Assembly: GCA_009781755.1 (NCBI GenBank)
Contig: WQVD01000026.1
Coordinates: 1 to 41,744, forward strand
Source of the DNA: Defluviitaleaceae bacterium
GTDB lineage: Bacteria; Bacillota; Clostridia; Lachnospirales; WQUN01
Direction of reading: 5' to 3'
DNA length: 41,744 nucleotides
Part shown: positions 32,405 to 41,231 of the stretch, in pieces
Layout: every line of letters begins with the position of its first letter
Numbering within the stretch: the first letter of the stretch is position 1
Program-made: the position numbers and the translations under genes
Notes under the pieces: model-generated
Database searches by the model: none
What the model was told of the DNA's origin: nothing
Seen by the model: only the letters and a program-made list of their open reading frames with translations

Positions 32405-32427
32405 ACATATTCGCATCGCGAATGTGT
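32405..32427 (+). other. hairpin in the groES-groEL spacer
   Basis: ACATATTCGC, loop ATC, GCGAATGTGT (one T-G pair). It lies between the two coding regions and could be an RNA-processing or stabilising hairpin that sets the unequal GroES/GroEL message ratio. Confidence 0.5.
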
Positions 32428-32429
32428 GA

Positions 32430-34091
<1,662 letters not shown>

Positions 34092-34115
34092 CACAATAAA
34101 AAAATATTAAAAACG

Positions 34116-34151
34116 AAAAGAGACATGGTTTTTGTGCCATGTCTCTTTTTT
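34116..34151. terminator. terminator after groEL, usable in both directions
   Basis: AAAAGAGACATGG (34116-34128) pairs perfectly with CCATGTCTCTTTT (34137-34149), followed by T's. The A run on the left lets it serve the converging sigma-RCC1 gene too. Confidence 0.9.
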
Positions 34152-34216
34152 GTGGGCTCTTGTGAAGCCGGGGCGTGGGTGCGTTGGATGCGTCTGTTTC
34201 TTTTAGGATATCGTTT

Positions 34217-36196
34217 TTATCGCATGTCTAAAACCCGCGTGGGGCTGTAGCGATTTTGGGTGGTGCCGTCGCCTAGGCGGCCGTCTCCATTGTAGCCCCA
34301 TGCGTACAGGTTGCCATCGGTGGTGATGGCCAGCGAGTGGCGGTTGCCAGCGGAGATGGCGATTACGCCATCCATGACTTGGATGGGTGCGCGGTAGCGG
34401 CTGCCTGCCGAATAGCCGAGGCCCAGCCTGCCATTGGCGTTAATGCCCCACGCCCACAGCGTGCCATCGGAAGTAATGGCCAGGGAGTGGCGGTATCCTG
34501 CGGAGATGGCGATGACATCGTCCATGATGTGGATGGGGGCGGGATGGCGTTGGGTGTTGGTGCCGCAGCCGACCACGCCGTAGAAATTGCTGCCCCATGC
34601 CCACAAGCCGCCTTGTGTGTCGATGGCCATGGAGTGGTTGTTGCCTACGGAAATGGCCGTGATATTGTCCATGATGTGGACGGGGGTGGGTTGCGTGCCG
34701 CCGATGGTGCCATCGCCGATACGCCCGGCAATGTTGCTGCCCCAAGACCACAAACCGCCGTTAGCGTCCAATGCCAGCGAATGGACATAACCGGCGTGGA
34801 CGGCGATGATGTTATCCATGATGCGCACGGGCACCCGGTGGGATTGGCCGTCGCCGGTGCCCAAGCGTCCGTTGGTATTGCTACCCCATGCCCACAAGAC
34901 GCCGTCGCTTGTGATGGCCAGCGAATGCCCAAAATTGATGCGTTGCGATGCCGATATGGCGATGACATCTTCCATAATACGAATGGGCGTACTGCGGGTG
35001 TTATCCCACGAGCCGTCACCCAGCCGTCCGGCGGCATTGCTGCCCCATGCCCACAACGCACCCTCTGCGCAAATGGCCATGGAATGGATACCCCCGGCGG
35101 ATACGGCAGTAAAATTGCCCGGAATTTCTACGGGGCTGATGCGGACATCGGTTGTGCCGTCGCCTAGGCGGCCGTTATCATTGCTGCCCCACGCCAATAT
35201 GCTTCCATCGGAGCGGATGGCCAGCGAATGGGCACTGCCTGCAGAAAATTGTTGTGGGATGTCAGTCAAGAAGCCGCCGTTTTGCAAGCGCGTGTCGTTG
35301 GCGGAGGAATGGCGGGCGTAATCGTTGTTGTGTGTTTGATTGTCTCGCGGCCACAAAAGTACCGTGGTTGTAATAACCGCCGCGGCCACCACGCAGCAAA
35401 TTGCCGCGATGATGCCCGCGCCCAATGCGGTGCCGCCGGATGCGGTTGCAGTTGACGAGGAGGCGCTGCCGACATTTGCGCCCGAAGCGGCTTGTCCTGC
35501 TGCCGCACCGGTGGGGTCGGGGTATGCGAGGGTTTCCAGCACCCGTGCTTGCACCTCCACGGGGGTTACAATTTGCTCCATGGCCGCGCCGATGACGGGT
35601 GCCAGCAACAAAGGGATACCCCAAAGCTTGATGCCCTCCCGCGCTGCTTTTTCTTCCAGTGCGACGCGTATTTTGGCCCGGGCCATGGACAGGCGTGTTT
35701 TGACGGTGTTTTCGTTGGTTTCCAGCGCCGTGGCGATGTCCGCTACGGACAACTGCCCGTAGTAAAAAAGTAAAATGCAAATGCGTTGTTTGTCCGGCAG
35801 ATTGTCAATGACAGACATGATAATCTTTCGGCTGGCTGCGTCGTCCAGTGCTTTGTCGGGCATGTTTTGCTCGTCATCATCGGCCAGTGTGGCCAATTCG
35901 TTTTCGTCGTCGGAATATAGAAAACCCTTATGCTTGCCGAAGAAGCGGTTGCATTTGTTGGCCGTAATTTGATTGGCCCATGATTTAAACGCGGCGGGTT
36001 CGCGCAGGTCGGATATTTTTTGCTGGATGGTGATGAATACTTCCTGTGTGATATCTTCCGCGTCCTCCGGGTTTTTCAATATCCGCAGTGCCAAGCGGTA
36101 TACGTTATTGGCCGTACCAATAAACAACCCCTCCAGCGCTTGTTTGTCGCCTAGTTTTGCCTTATTTACCAATTCAATCAAAATATGAGGTTCCAT
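34217..36196 (-). CDS. ECF sigma factor fused to membrane span and RCC1 propeller
   Basis: 659 residues. Residues 5-90 are sigma region 2 (NVYRLALRILKNPEDAEDIT, QEVFITIQQKI, FKSWANQITANKCNRFF). Residues 120-182 are region 4 (DNLPDKQRICILLFYYGQL, VADIATALETNENTVKTRL). Then an Ala/Gly/Ser-rich linker (225-257) and one membrane span (about 258-282, GAGIIAAICCVVAAAVITTT). From about 317 to the end come seven RCC1 repeats of about 50 residues ('HSLAI.SDG.LWAWGSN.NGRLGDGT'), enough for one complete seven-bladed propeller. With the sigma domains inside, the propeller is outside. It reads as a membrane-tethered sigma factor controlled by a surface sensor, which is inference. ATG 36196 is chosen for AAAGGAG upstream. 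No separate anti-sigma gene is adjacent. Confidence 0.92.
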   Translation of the reverse strand: MEPHILIELVNKAKLGDKQALEGLFIGTANNVYRLALRILKNPEDAEDITQEVFITIQQKISDLREPAAFKSWANQITANKCNRFFGKHKGFLYSDDENELATLADDDEQNMPDKALDDAASRKIIMSVIDNLPDKQRICILLFYYGQLSVADIATALETNENTVKTRLSMARAKIRVALEEKAAREGIKLWGIPLLLAPVIGAAMEQIVTPVEVQARVLETLAYPDPTGAAAGQAASGANVGSASSSTATASGGTALGAGIIAAICCVVAAAVITTTVLLWPRDNQTHNNDYARHSSANDTRLQNGGFLTDIPQQFSAGSAHSLAIRSDGSILAWGSNDNGRLGDGTTDVRISPVEIPGNFTAVSAGGIHSMAICAEGALWAWGSNAAGRLGDGSWDNTRSTPIRIMEDVIAISASQRINFGHSLAITSDGVLWAWGSNTNGRLGTGDGQSHRVPVRIMDNIIAVHAGYVHSLALDANGGLWSWGSNIAGRIGDGTIGGTQPTPVHIMDNITAISVGNNHSMAIDTQGGLWAWGSNFYGVVGCGTNTQRHPAPIHIMDDVIAISAGYRHSLAITSDGTLWAWGINANGRLGLGYSAGSRYRAPIQVMDGVIAISAGNRHSLAITTDGNLYAWGYNGDGRLGDGTTQNRYSPTRVLDMR

Positions 36197-36281
36197 GTAT
36201 ATGCGTCTCCTTTCGTGAATTTTATGTTCTATAATATTTAGATACATAAAAAATCGAGTGGGTTTTATTTTGAGGATATTA

Positions 36282-36310
36282 TTGGCAATTCAAGATGAAT
36301 TTCGTATATT
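36282..36310 (+). promoter_or_regulatory. sigma-A promoter for the small membrane protein gene
   Basis: TTGGCA (36282-36287), a 17-nt spacer, TATATT (36305-36310), 50 nt before ATG 36361. It is in the divergent intergenic region with the sigma-RCC1 gene. Confidence 0.6.
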
Positions 36311-36360
36311 GAATCGTATAATTATAAATAAAATGCTTTCCCAAAAAATGAGTGTAAGTT

Positions 36361-36734
36361 ATGAAGCGCTATAAAGTGGCCGCAATCATCATTATCATGC
36401 ACGGAATTATTGAAATCGGCGGTTTTTTTCAATTTTGCCGATTTGGTTGGGTTTTGAACAAAGTGCATGGGTTCCATTTAATCCGCCGGAAGCAACTGTG
36501 GTGATCGGCGGTTTAATATGGGGTGCGTTAAGGATCATCGGGGCGGTTGGATTGTTCAAAAATCTAAAATGGGGACTTTCTCTTTGTATGTTTACCTGTG
36601 CCTTGGCTATTGCGTCAATGTTTGAACATATGCCTTTTGAGCTCATGGATGCCACGTTGGGTGGAATCGCGTTGATTCTTATATTAATCCAATATTTTGG
36701 TAAAACAAAAGCCGTTGAATCAAATACGAAATAA
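36361..36734 (+). pseudogene. small polytopic membrane protein gene with a frameshift
   Basis: The first frame starts at ATG 36361 (MKRYKVAAIIIIMHGIIEIG) and runs naturally to a run of seven T's at 36423-36429, after which it degenerates. The next frame continues in register with SILPIWLGFEQSAWVPF, then two to three more membrane segments (GGLIWGALRIIGAVGLF; LCMFTCALAIASMF; GGIALILILIQYF) and stops at 36734. One missing T explains the break; the intact product would be about 124 residues with four membrane segments. Whether this is real inactivation, slippage or an assembly error cannot be told here. Confidence 0.6.
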
Positions 36735-36836
36735 TAATGCCGTAATCCGAAAATATTTGCCAATTGTCAGCGCACATATTTTTGCATTTTGGTGGCAATG
36801 CTATTCCCATCACAAACGAAAGGGGCACGAGATATC

Positions 36837-37019
36837 ATGACGGGATTAAAACAATCCGAGCTTAACTGGATACGTGAGGTTGTTAGCGCACATTTAACCA
36901 CCTCTTGCAAATTGAATGATTATGCCAATCAAGTGGAAGATCCGCAATTGCAAAAGATGTTTGCAAAGTCGTCCACCGAGGCGAAAACCGCTGCACAAAA
37001 TTTAATTAATATGTTGTAA
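36837..37019 (+). CDS. small CotF-like helical protein
   Basis: 60 residues: LKQSELNWIREVVSAHLTTS, CKLNDYANQVEDPQLQKMF, AKSSTEAKTAAQNLINML. It is a helical pair with the spacing of the CotF/ferritin-like spore coat family, seen more fully in the next gene. ATG 36837 has AAAGGGG upstream. It ends 25 nt before the second CotF-type gene, so both probably form a sporulation operon. It is shorter than typical CotF domains. Confidence 0.7.
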   Translation: MTGLKQSELNWIREVVSAHLTTSCKLNDYANQVEDPQLQKMFAKSSTEAKTAAQNLINML

Positions 37020-37044
37020 AACTAAAATGAGGAGGACACATACC

Positions 37045-37296
37045 ATGAATGAAAAAGATATCGTACTGGACGTTCTGTCGGGCTTGAAGTCAGGCCTTGC
37101 CGGATATGCACAGTTTATTTCCGAAACCGCTAACCCGCAACTGCGCCAAACATTCCAACAAATGCGCGACGGCGATGAAAAGACCCAATATGATCTGTAT
37201 AAAATTGCATCCCAGAAGGGGTATTATGTAAACTCGCCTATTGCTAATGAGTCGGATATGGATTTGTTGCGTACTACATTCTCGGCTTGTTGTTAG
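37045..37296 (+). CDS. spore coat protein, CotF family
   Basis: 83 residues. DIVLDVLSGLKSGLAGYAQF, ETANPQLRQTFQQMRDGDEK and YDLYKIASQKGYYVNSPIAN follow the CotF pattern of two helices ending in 'KGYY'. It ends in FSACC; the paired cysteines might allow cross-linking in the coat. ATG 37045 is chosen for AGGAGG at 37030-37035; an upstream in-frame ATG at 37027 lies before that RBS. A repeat and a terminator follow. Confidence 0.8.
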   Translation: MNEKDIVLDVLSGLKSGLAGYAQFISETANPQLRQTFQQMRDGDEKTQYDLYKIASQKGYYVNSPIANESDMDLLRTTFSACC

Positions 37297-37332
37297 TGGG
37301 TAAGGGCAAAAAGATTTAAGATCAAAAGATAA

Positions 37333-37394
37333 AAAGATTAAAACCGTGGGCGCTGCCCACACCCGCAAGGGGTGACTCACCCCTTGACCCCTAT
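37333..37394 (-). repeat. dispersed two-hairpin repeat, copy B
   Basis: Read on the minus strand it begins CATAGGGGTCAAGGGGTGAG and ends GCCCACGGTTTTAATCTT, the same layout as copy A at 2311. It contains GGGGTG-agt-CACCCC and GTGGGCAGCGCCCAC. The latter half is nearly identical to the arms of the palindrome at 5938-6103. Confidence 0.65.
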
Positions 37395-37404
37395 GTATTT
37401 TTGA

Positions 37405-37436
37405 GGCTCGCTTTGTTGTATTAAAGCGGGCCTTTT
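37405..37436 (+). terminator. terminator downstream of the CotF pair
   Basis: GGCTCGCTTT pairs with AAAGCGGGCC (one T-G pair), followed by TTTT. It lies after the repeat, 108 nt from the CotF stop. Confidence 0.7.
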
Positions 37437-37470
37437 ATATAAAACCAAAATCGCGTATGCGCGTTTTTAC

Positions 37471-37530
37471 ATGGGTGGTCAAGGAGGGCTGTGCCCTCCT
37501 TGTGGGGCGCGGGGTGACACCCCGCATGGA
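37471..37530 (+). repeat. dispersed two-hairpin repeat, copy D
   Basis: GGTCAAGGAGGGCTGTGCCC then TCCTTGTGGGG, then GGGGTGACACCCC: again two hairpins in series in the same orientation as copy A. It ends at the RBS of the peptidase gene, so the repeat lies in that gene's leader. Confidence 0.6.
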
Positions 37531-37540
37531 GGCGATGATG

Positions 37541-39412
37541 ATGAAAAGATATTTGATGATTATTACGGCACTCATAGTTATTATTTTGTTCAGCACCGCC
37601 GGTGGTTTGCGTGCGAACGATGCGAATGACGAAAAGCCCTGGACGATTTTAATATACATGAATGGGTCGGACTTGGAGAGCGACTTTGGGGCGGCTACGG
37701 AGGATTTGTTGGAGATTTTGGATGCGGGGGTGCGCCATGACACGGCGAACGTGGTTATTTTGACGGGCGGGGCTTCGCGTTGGCGCAATGGGGCTATTCC
37801 TGCGGGCGAGTGTGTGATTTGGGAGTTGGTGGACGGGCATTTGTATGAGGTTTGTAGCATGAGCGATGTGAATATGGGCTGCCCGGAGACGCTGCGGGAT
37901 TTTTTGCGTTTTGGGATGGCGCGGTTTCCGGCGGTGCGGACGGGCTTGATTTTGTGGGACCATGGCGGTGGGTCGGTTGCGGGGTTTGGAGATGACGAGC
38001 GGTTTGCCGACGGTACGCTAACGCTGGCGGAGATGGATTGGGCTTTTGCCGAAGCGGGGTTGGCGGATCGAAAGTTGGATTTTTTAGGGTTTGATGCTTG
38101 CTTGATGGCTACGGTGGAGATGGGGGTGGTTGCCGCGCGCTATGCGCATTATTTGGTGGCATCGCAGGATTTGGAGCCAGGGGATGGCTGGGACTACGTG
38201 TTTTTGAGCGCGTTGAATTGGACGCCGACCGTGGAGGCGCGGGAGCTTTGCAGGGTGATTGTGGACACATTTATGGATTTTTTTGGTGCGGATTCGGATG
38301 AGATTTTGACGTTGTCGGTTGTTGATTTGGCGGGTGTAGATGCGGTTATGGACGCGATGGGGCGGTTGATGGCCGTAGCGGGGGATGTGCTGGTGCATCG
38401 TGATGGATTTGGTGTGTTGGCTACACGGCGGGCTTTTACCAAGACTTTCGGCGAGGGGTCGCCGCGGGATAATTATGCGGACATGGTGGATATTGGCGAC
38501 ATGGCGGTGCAATTGGCGGATATGTTCCCGCGGGAGGCGGTTGCGGTGCAGCGGGCGTTGCGGCGCTGTGTTGTGTACAACCGTCACAATGCGGACGTGG
38601 ATTTGTGTGGGCTAGCGGCGTTTTATATCTTCGGTGGCAAGTCGTTGGGCGCGGAGTCGTTGGATGTATATGCCGATTTGGACATGGATGCGGCGTATAC
38701 GCAATATTTGTTTGATTTCTTCGATGAACTTGCGCTAGGCTGGGATGAAGTGATCAAGCGCGAGTGGGTGCTTTGGGAGCCGAGGACGGAAGATGTGTAC
38801 CGCATGGCGGGGTTGGTCGGGCAAGGGAGTGGCTTGCGACCGGTTGATGCGCCACGTTCATCCGGCATGCCGAAAGCGACAGATTCCTTTGCGAATGAAA
38901 TTTTGTGGCCGCACATTAATGGCACGCCCGTTGCCCTTTTCCCGGCGGGCAGCACAAAAAAAGGCCCACTTTACGCCATTCCTGTTCGGGTCAATGGGCG
39001 TGATGCGGACCTGGTGGTTGCGATGTGCGCGCGTTCGGGGGTGTGTCGGGTGTTGGGCGCGCGGCAGTACGATGGGTTGGTGAAGCAAAAGGGTTACGAC
39101 CCCATCCGCCGCGGCGACGTGATTTGCCTGTATACATTGGAGTATAACTTGCTGACCGATGCGACGCGGTGGGTGCGGGGGCGTTCCTTCACGGTGTGTG
39201 GGGCGTTGGCGTTGACATGGGAAGTTGCGCCGCCGGATTATGAAGTCGGCGAGCGGCTTACTACGTTATCAAATGAAGTGAATTATTATTTCCCTGCGCA
39301 CCAATTAAGTGCATTTTCCAGCAGTAGTTGGAATTGCGGATTGAGCCACACGGACAAGTGGTGGCCGGGGGTAAGTACGCACACGCGTCCTTTGCCGCGT
39401 TTAACGGCATAA
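37541..39412 (+). CDS. clostripain-type (C11 family) cysteine peptidase, secreted
   Basis: 623 residues. The ATG at 37541 is chosen for GGAGG (37528-37532) 8 nt upstream. N-terminal signal segment MKRYLMIITALIVIILF. The C11 fold follows: WTILIYMNGSDLES (residues 34-47), catalytic His141 in GLILWDHGGGS, catalytic Cys187 in LDFLGFDACLMATVEMG. The substrate for this family is peptide bonds after basic residues in clostripain, but specificity varies. The final 42 codons run antisense to the 3' end of the convergent thuA-like gene and have no family look (SSWNCGLSHTDKWWPGVS), suggesting that the original stop was lost. Surface or secreted proteolysis is likely. Confidence 0.88.
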   Translation: MKRYLMIITALIVIILFSTAGGLRANDANDEKPWTILIYMNGSDLESDFGAATEDLLEILDAGVRHDTANVVILTGGASRWRNGAIPAGECVIWELVDGHLYEVCSMSDVNMGCPETLRDFLRFGMARFPAVRTGLILWDHGGGSVAGFGDDERFADGTLTLAEMDWAFAEAGLADRKLDFLGFDACLMATVEMGVVAARYAHYLVASQDLEPGDGWDYVFLSALNWTPTVEARELCRVIVDTFMDFFGADSDEILTLSVVDLAGVDAVMDAMGRLMAVAGDVLVHRDGFGVLATRRAFTKTFGEGSPRDNYADMVDIGDMAVQLADMFPREAVAVQRALRRCVVYNRHNADVDLCGLAAFYIFGGKSLGAESLDVYADLDMDAAYTQYLFDFFDELALGWDEVIKREWVLWEPRTEDVYRMAGLVGQGSGLRPVDAPRSSGMPKATDSFANEILWPHINGTPVALFPAGSTKKGPLYAIPVRVNGRDADLVVAMCARSGVCRVLGARQYDGLVKQKGYDPIRRGDVICLYTLEYNLLTDATRWVRGRSFTVCGALALTWEVAPPDYEVGERLTTLSNEVNYYFPAHQLSAFSSSSWNCGLSHTDKWWPGVSTHTRPLPRLTA

Positions 39413-39966
39413 CCAGCAGCGCGCACGGCGGCTACGGCGTTGAAGTAGGGTTCGCTTTCGACTTTGGCGGGGTCGCCTTGTGCGGCGGCGTAGGAGGCCA
39501 AAAAGATATCCGCGTCGGGCGCAGTGATGGCTAGGTGGTAGTGTTCATCGACTTCGGTGAAGGCCGTAACGCCTGCGGTGATGGGGTGGGGCTTGACCAC
39601 ATCTACGGTGGTGGGGCAGTCGGCGGGGTGCCAATGGAATTTGCATCCGACGAATTCGTCCAGCTTGGCAGTGTCTGCGCCTGCGACGGTGCCGCTGTGG
39701 GCTACAATCAAGCCGCCGCCGTTTTCTACGTATTGGATGAAGGCATCTTGGATAGCGGGGGTGCGCCACGGGGTGGTGTCGGTTTGGGTCGTTTGATCCA
39801 TTTTGGCGGTGATGACCACGGCATAATCGGCCAGTCGCGCGGGGTTAAAATCCGCCGCGTCGTAGATGACATCCAAGGCAAATCCTTTTTGCTTGAAGGG
39901 TTGCATGCCTTGGTCGGGCACGTTGCCGGGGTGGTAATGGTCGTCGCACAATAACAATACGCGCAT
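39286..39966 (-). CDS. ThuA-like domain protein
   Basis: 226 residues, class I glutamine-amidotransferase-like fold. Features: RVLLLCDDHYHPG at the start, DYAVVITAKMDQ, VENGGGLIVAHSGTV, CKFHWHP, KPHPITAGV, DEHYHLAI and VCVLTPGHHLSVW near the end. ThuA proteins are linked to trehalose or other sugar metabolism, often near Gfo/Idh/MocA oxidoreductases; the activity is not established. RBS AAAGGAGAATTTCCC before ATG 39966. It follows mutY by 30 nt on the same strand. Its last 127 nt overlap the convergent peptidase gene. Confidence 0.88.
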   Translation of the reverse strand: MRVLLLCDDHYHPGNVPDQGMQPFKQKGFALDVIYDAADFNPARLADYAVVITAKMDQTTQTDTTPWRTPAIQDAFIQYVENGGGLIVAHSGTVAGADTAKLDEFVGCKFHWHPADCPTTVDVVKPHPITAGVTAFTEVDEHYHLAITAPDADIFLASYAAAQGDPAKVESEPYFNAVAAVRAAGYAVKRGKGRVCVLTPGHHLSVWLNPQFQLLLENALNWCAGK

Positions 39967-39996
39967 GGGAAATTCTCCTTTTTGAATCGGTTTTGA

Positions 39997-41130
39997 TTAC
40001 ATCATAAAGTACCGCATCGCCGACGGCAAGCCACCGGCGGTGATTTCGTCCGGTGTGCGGAAATGGTGATCGGTTAGTGCCAAATTTTCGTTGACGCGCA
40101 CGGCGAAGCCCGTCATCTCCCACACGCGGTGCGTGAAGGTGTGCGTGAATGTTCCCAACGGGGTGATTTCTTCGATTTTATGAAGGGAATATCCTTGCGA
40201 TTGCAAGTATTCGCGCACGGCGGGGGCATCAAGTGTTTCTCCTTGAACAAGGTGAAAAACCCACATATTGCGCAGCAGGCCTGCGGTGCGGCGGGTCATG
40301 AGCACACGGCCATCGGGCGCGAAAATGAGCAGAACCGTCATCGGTATACGGGGTGACGGTTTTTTTGCGGCTTTGATGGGGAGGAGATGCACACGGTCGT
40401 GTTGGTGCGCTTGGCAGTAGCCGACCAGCGGGCAGTCGGTGCAGCGGGGCGTTGTGGGTGTGCACACCAATGAACCAAGCTCCATCAGGGCTTGGTTAAA
40501 TAAGCGGATTGTGTCCGGGGTGTGGGGCATGTGATGCAATATGTAAGCGGTTGCGTTTTTGTGCGCGGCGGGTGTGGCGATGTCGGTTGGGTCGTTTTGC
40601 AAGCGCGCTGCTACGCGCAATATATTGCCATCCACGGCGGCCTCGCGCTGGGCGAAAGCGATACTAAGGACAGCCCCGGCAGTGTACGGGCCGATGCCAG
40701 GCAGGGCGAGCCATTCGGCTTTCGTGGTTGGCCAATGGATTCCGTTGGCGGTGTGTGGGATGTCGGGCAGCGTGTGGCTGTTGTCGTTGGTGTGGGTTGC
40801 GGGGGTGGGAGGTTGCGGCTTGTGGTGGGTGTCATTTGCAAGGGTATTGGGTGGGTTGCAAATAATTTGCGCCGTGCGATGCAAATTGCGTGCGCGGGCG
40901 TAGTAGCCCATGCCCGCCCAGATAGCCAGCACGTCGTCCAGCGGCGCGTCCGCCAACGCCACAATCGTCGGGAAGCGCACCATGAACCGCTCGTAGAAGG
41001 GCAATAATTGCGCTAGCCGCGTCTGCTGCGCCATAATTTCGCCCACGAGGACGGCGTAGGGGGTGGGGTCGTCGCGCCAGGGCAGGGAACGGCGGTGCGC
41101 GGCAAACCAGCATAGTAATTCCGTTTTCAT
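39997..41130 (-). CDS. mutY: A/G-specific adenine glycosylase
   Basis: 377 residues. It removes adenine mispaired with 8-oxoguanine. Helix-hairpin-helix glycosylase core: GEIMAQQTRLAQLLPFYERF (catalytic Glu31), WAGMGYYARARNLHRTAQ, LPGIGPYTAGAVLSIAF, then catalytic Asp167 in AAVDGNILRV. The 4Fe-4S cluster is C223-x6-C230-x2-C233-x5-C239. A NUDIX-like C-terminal domain (ASPRIPMTVLLIF-type start, FTHTFTHRVWEM) recognises oxoG. Odd feature: residues about 92-132 are an extra Pro/Thr/His/Asn-rich stretch (HKPQPPTPATHTNDNSHT) between YYARARNLHRTAQ and LPGIGPYTA. RBS GGGGGAGG before ATG 41130. Confidence 0.93.
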   Translation of the reverse strand: MKTELLCWFAAHRRSLPWRDDPTPYAVLVGEIMAQQTRLAQLLPFYERFMVRFPTIVALADAPLDDVLAIWAGMGYYARARNLHRTAQIICNPPNTLANDTHHKPQPPTPATHTNDNSHTLPDIPHTANGIHWPTTKAEWLALPGIGPYTAGAVLSIAFAQREAAVDGNILRVAARLQNDPTDIATPAAHKNATAYILHHMPHTPDTIRLFNQALMELGSLVCTPTTPRCTDCPLVGYCQAHQHDRVHLLPIKAAKKPSPRIPMTVLLIFAPDGRVLMTRRTAGLLRNMWVFHLVQGETLDAPAVREYLQSQGYSLHKIEEITPLGTFTHTFTHRVWEMTGFAVRVNENLALTDHHFRTPDEITAGGLPSAMRYFMM

Positions 41131-41231
41131 ATGCTACCTCCCCCATATGTTGCGTTCAAACCGTTTTATATAACGCGTGCTGCGAAGGGTGGGAATGATG
41201 TTGCGAATGCTTATAACACACGTTCTTCTAA

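Noticed and set aside
34337-35167. A 276-codon open frame antisense to the RCC1 repeats
   Set aside because: It reflects the repeated, stop-poor antisense of the propeller; there is no RBS and no recognisable domain.
34217-35260. RCC1 repeats as a DNA tandem repeat or CRISPR-like array
   Set aside because: The roughly 150-bp periodicity is explained by protein repeats; spacing and sequence vary and the reading frame is conserved throughout.
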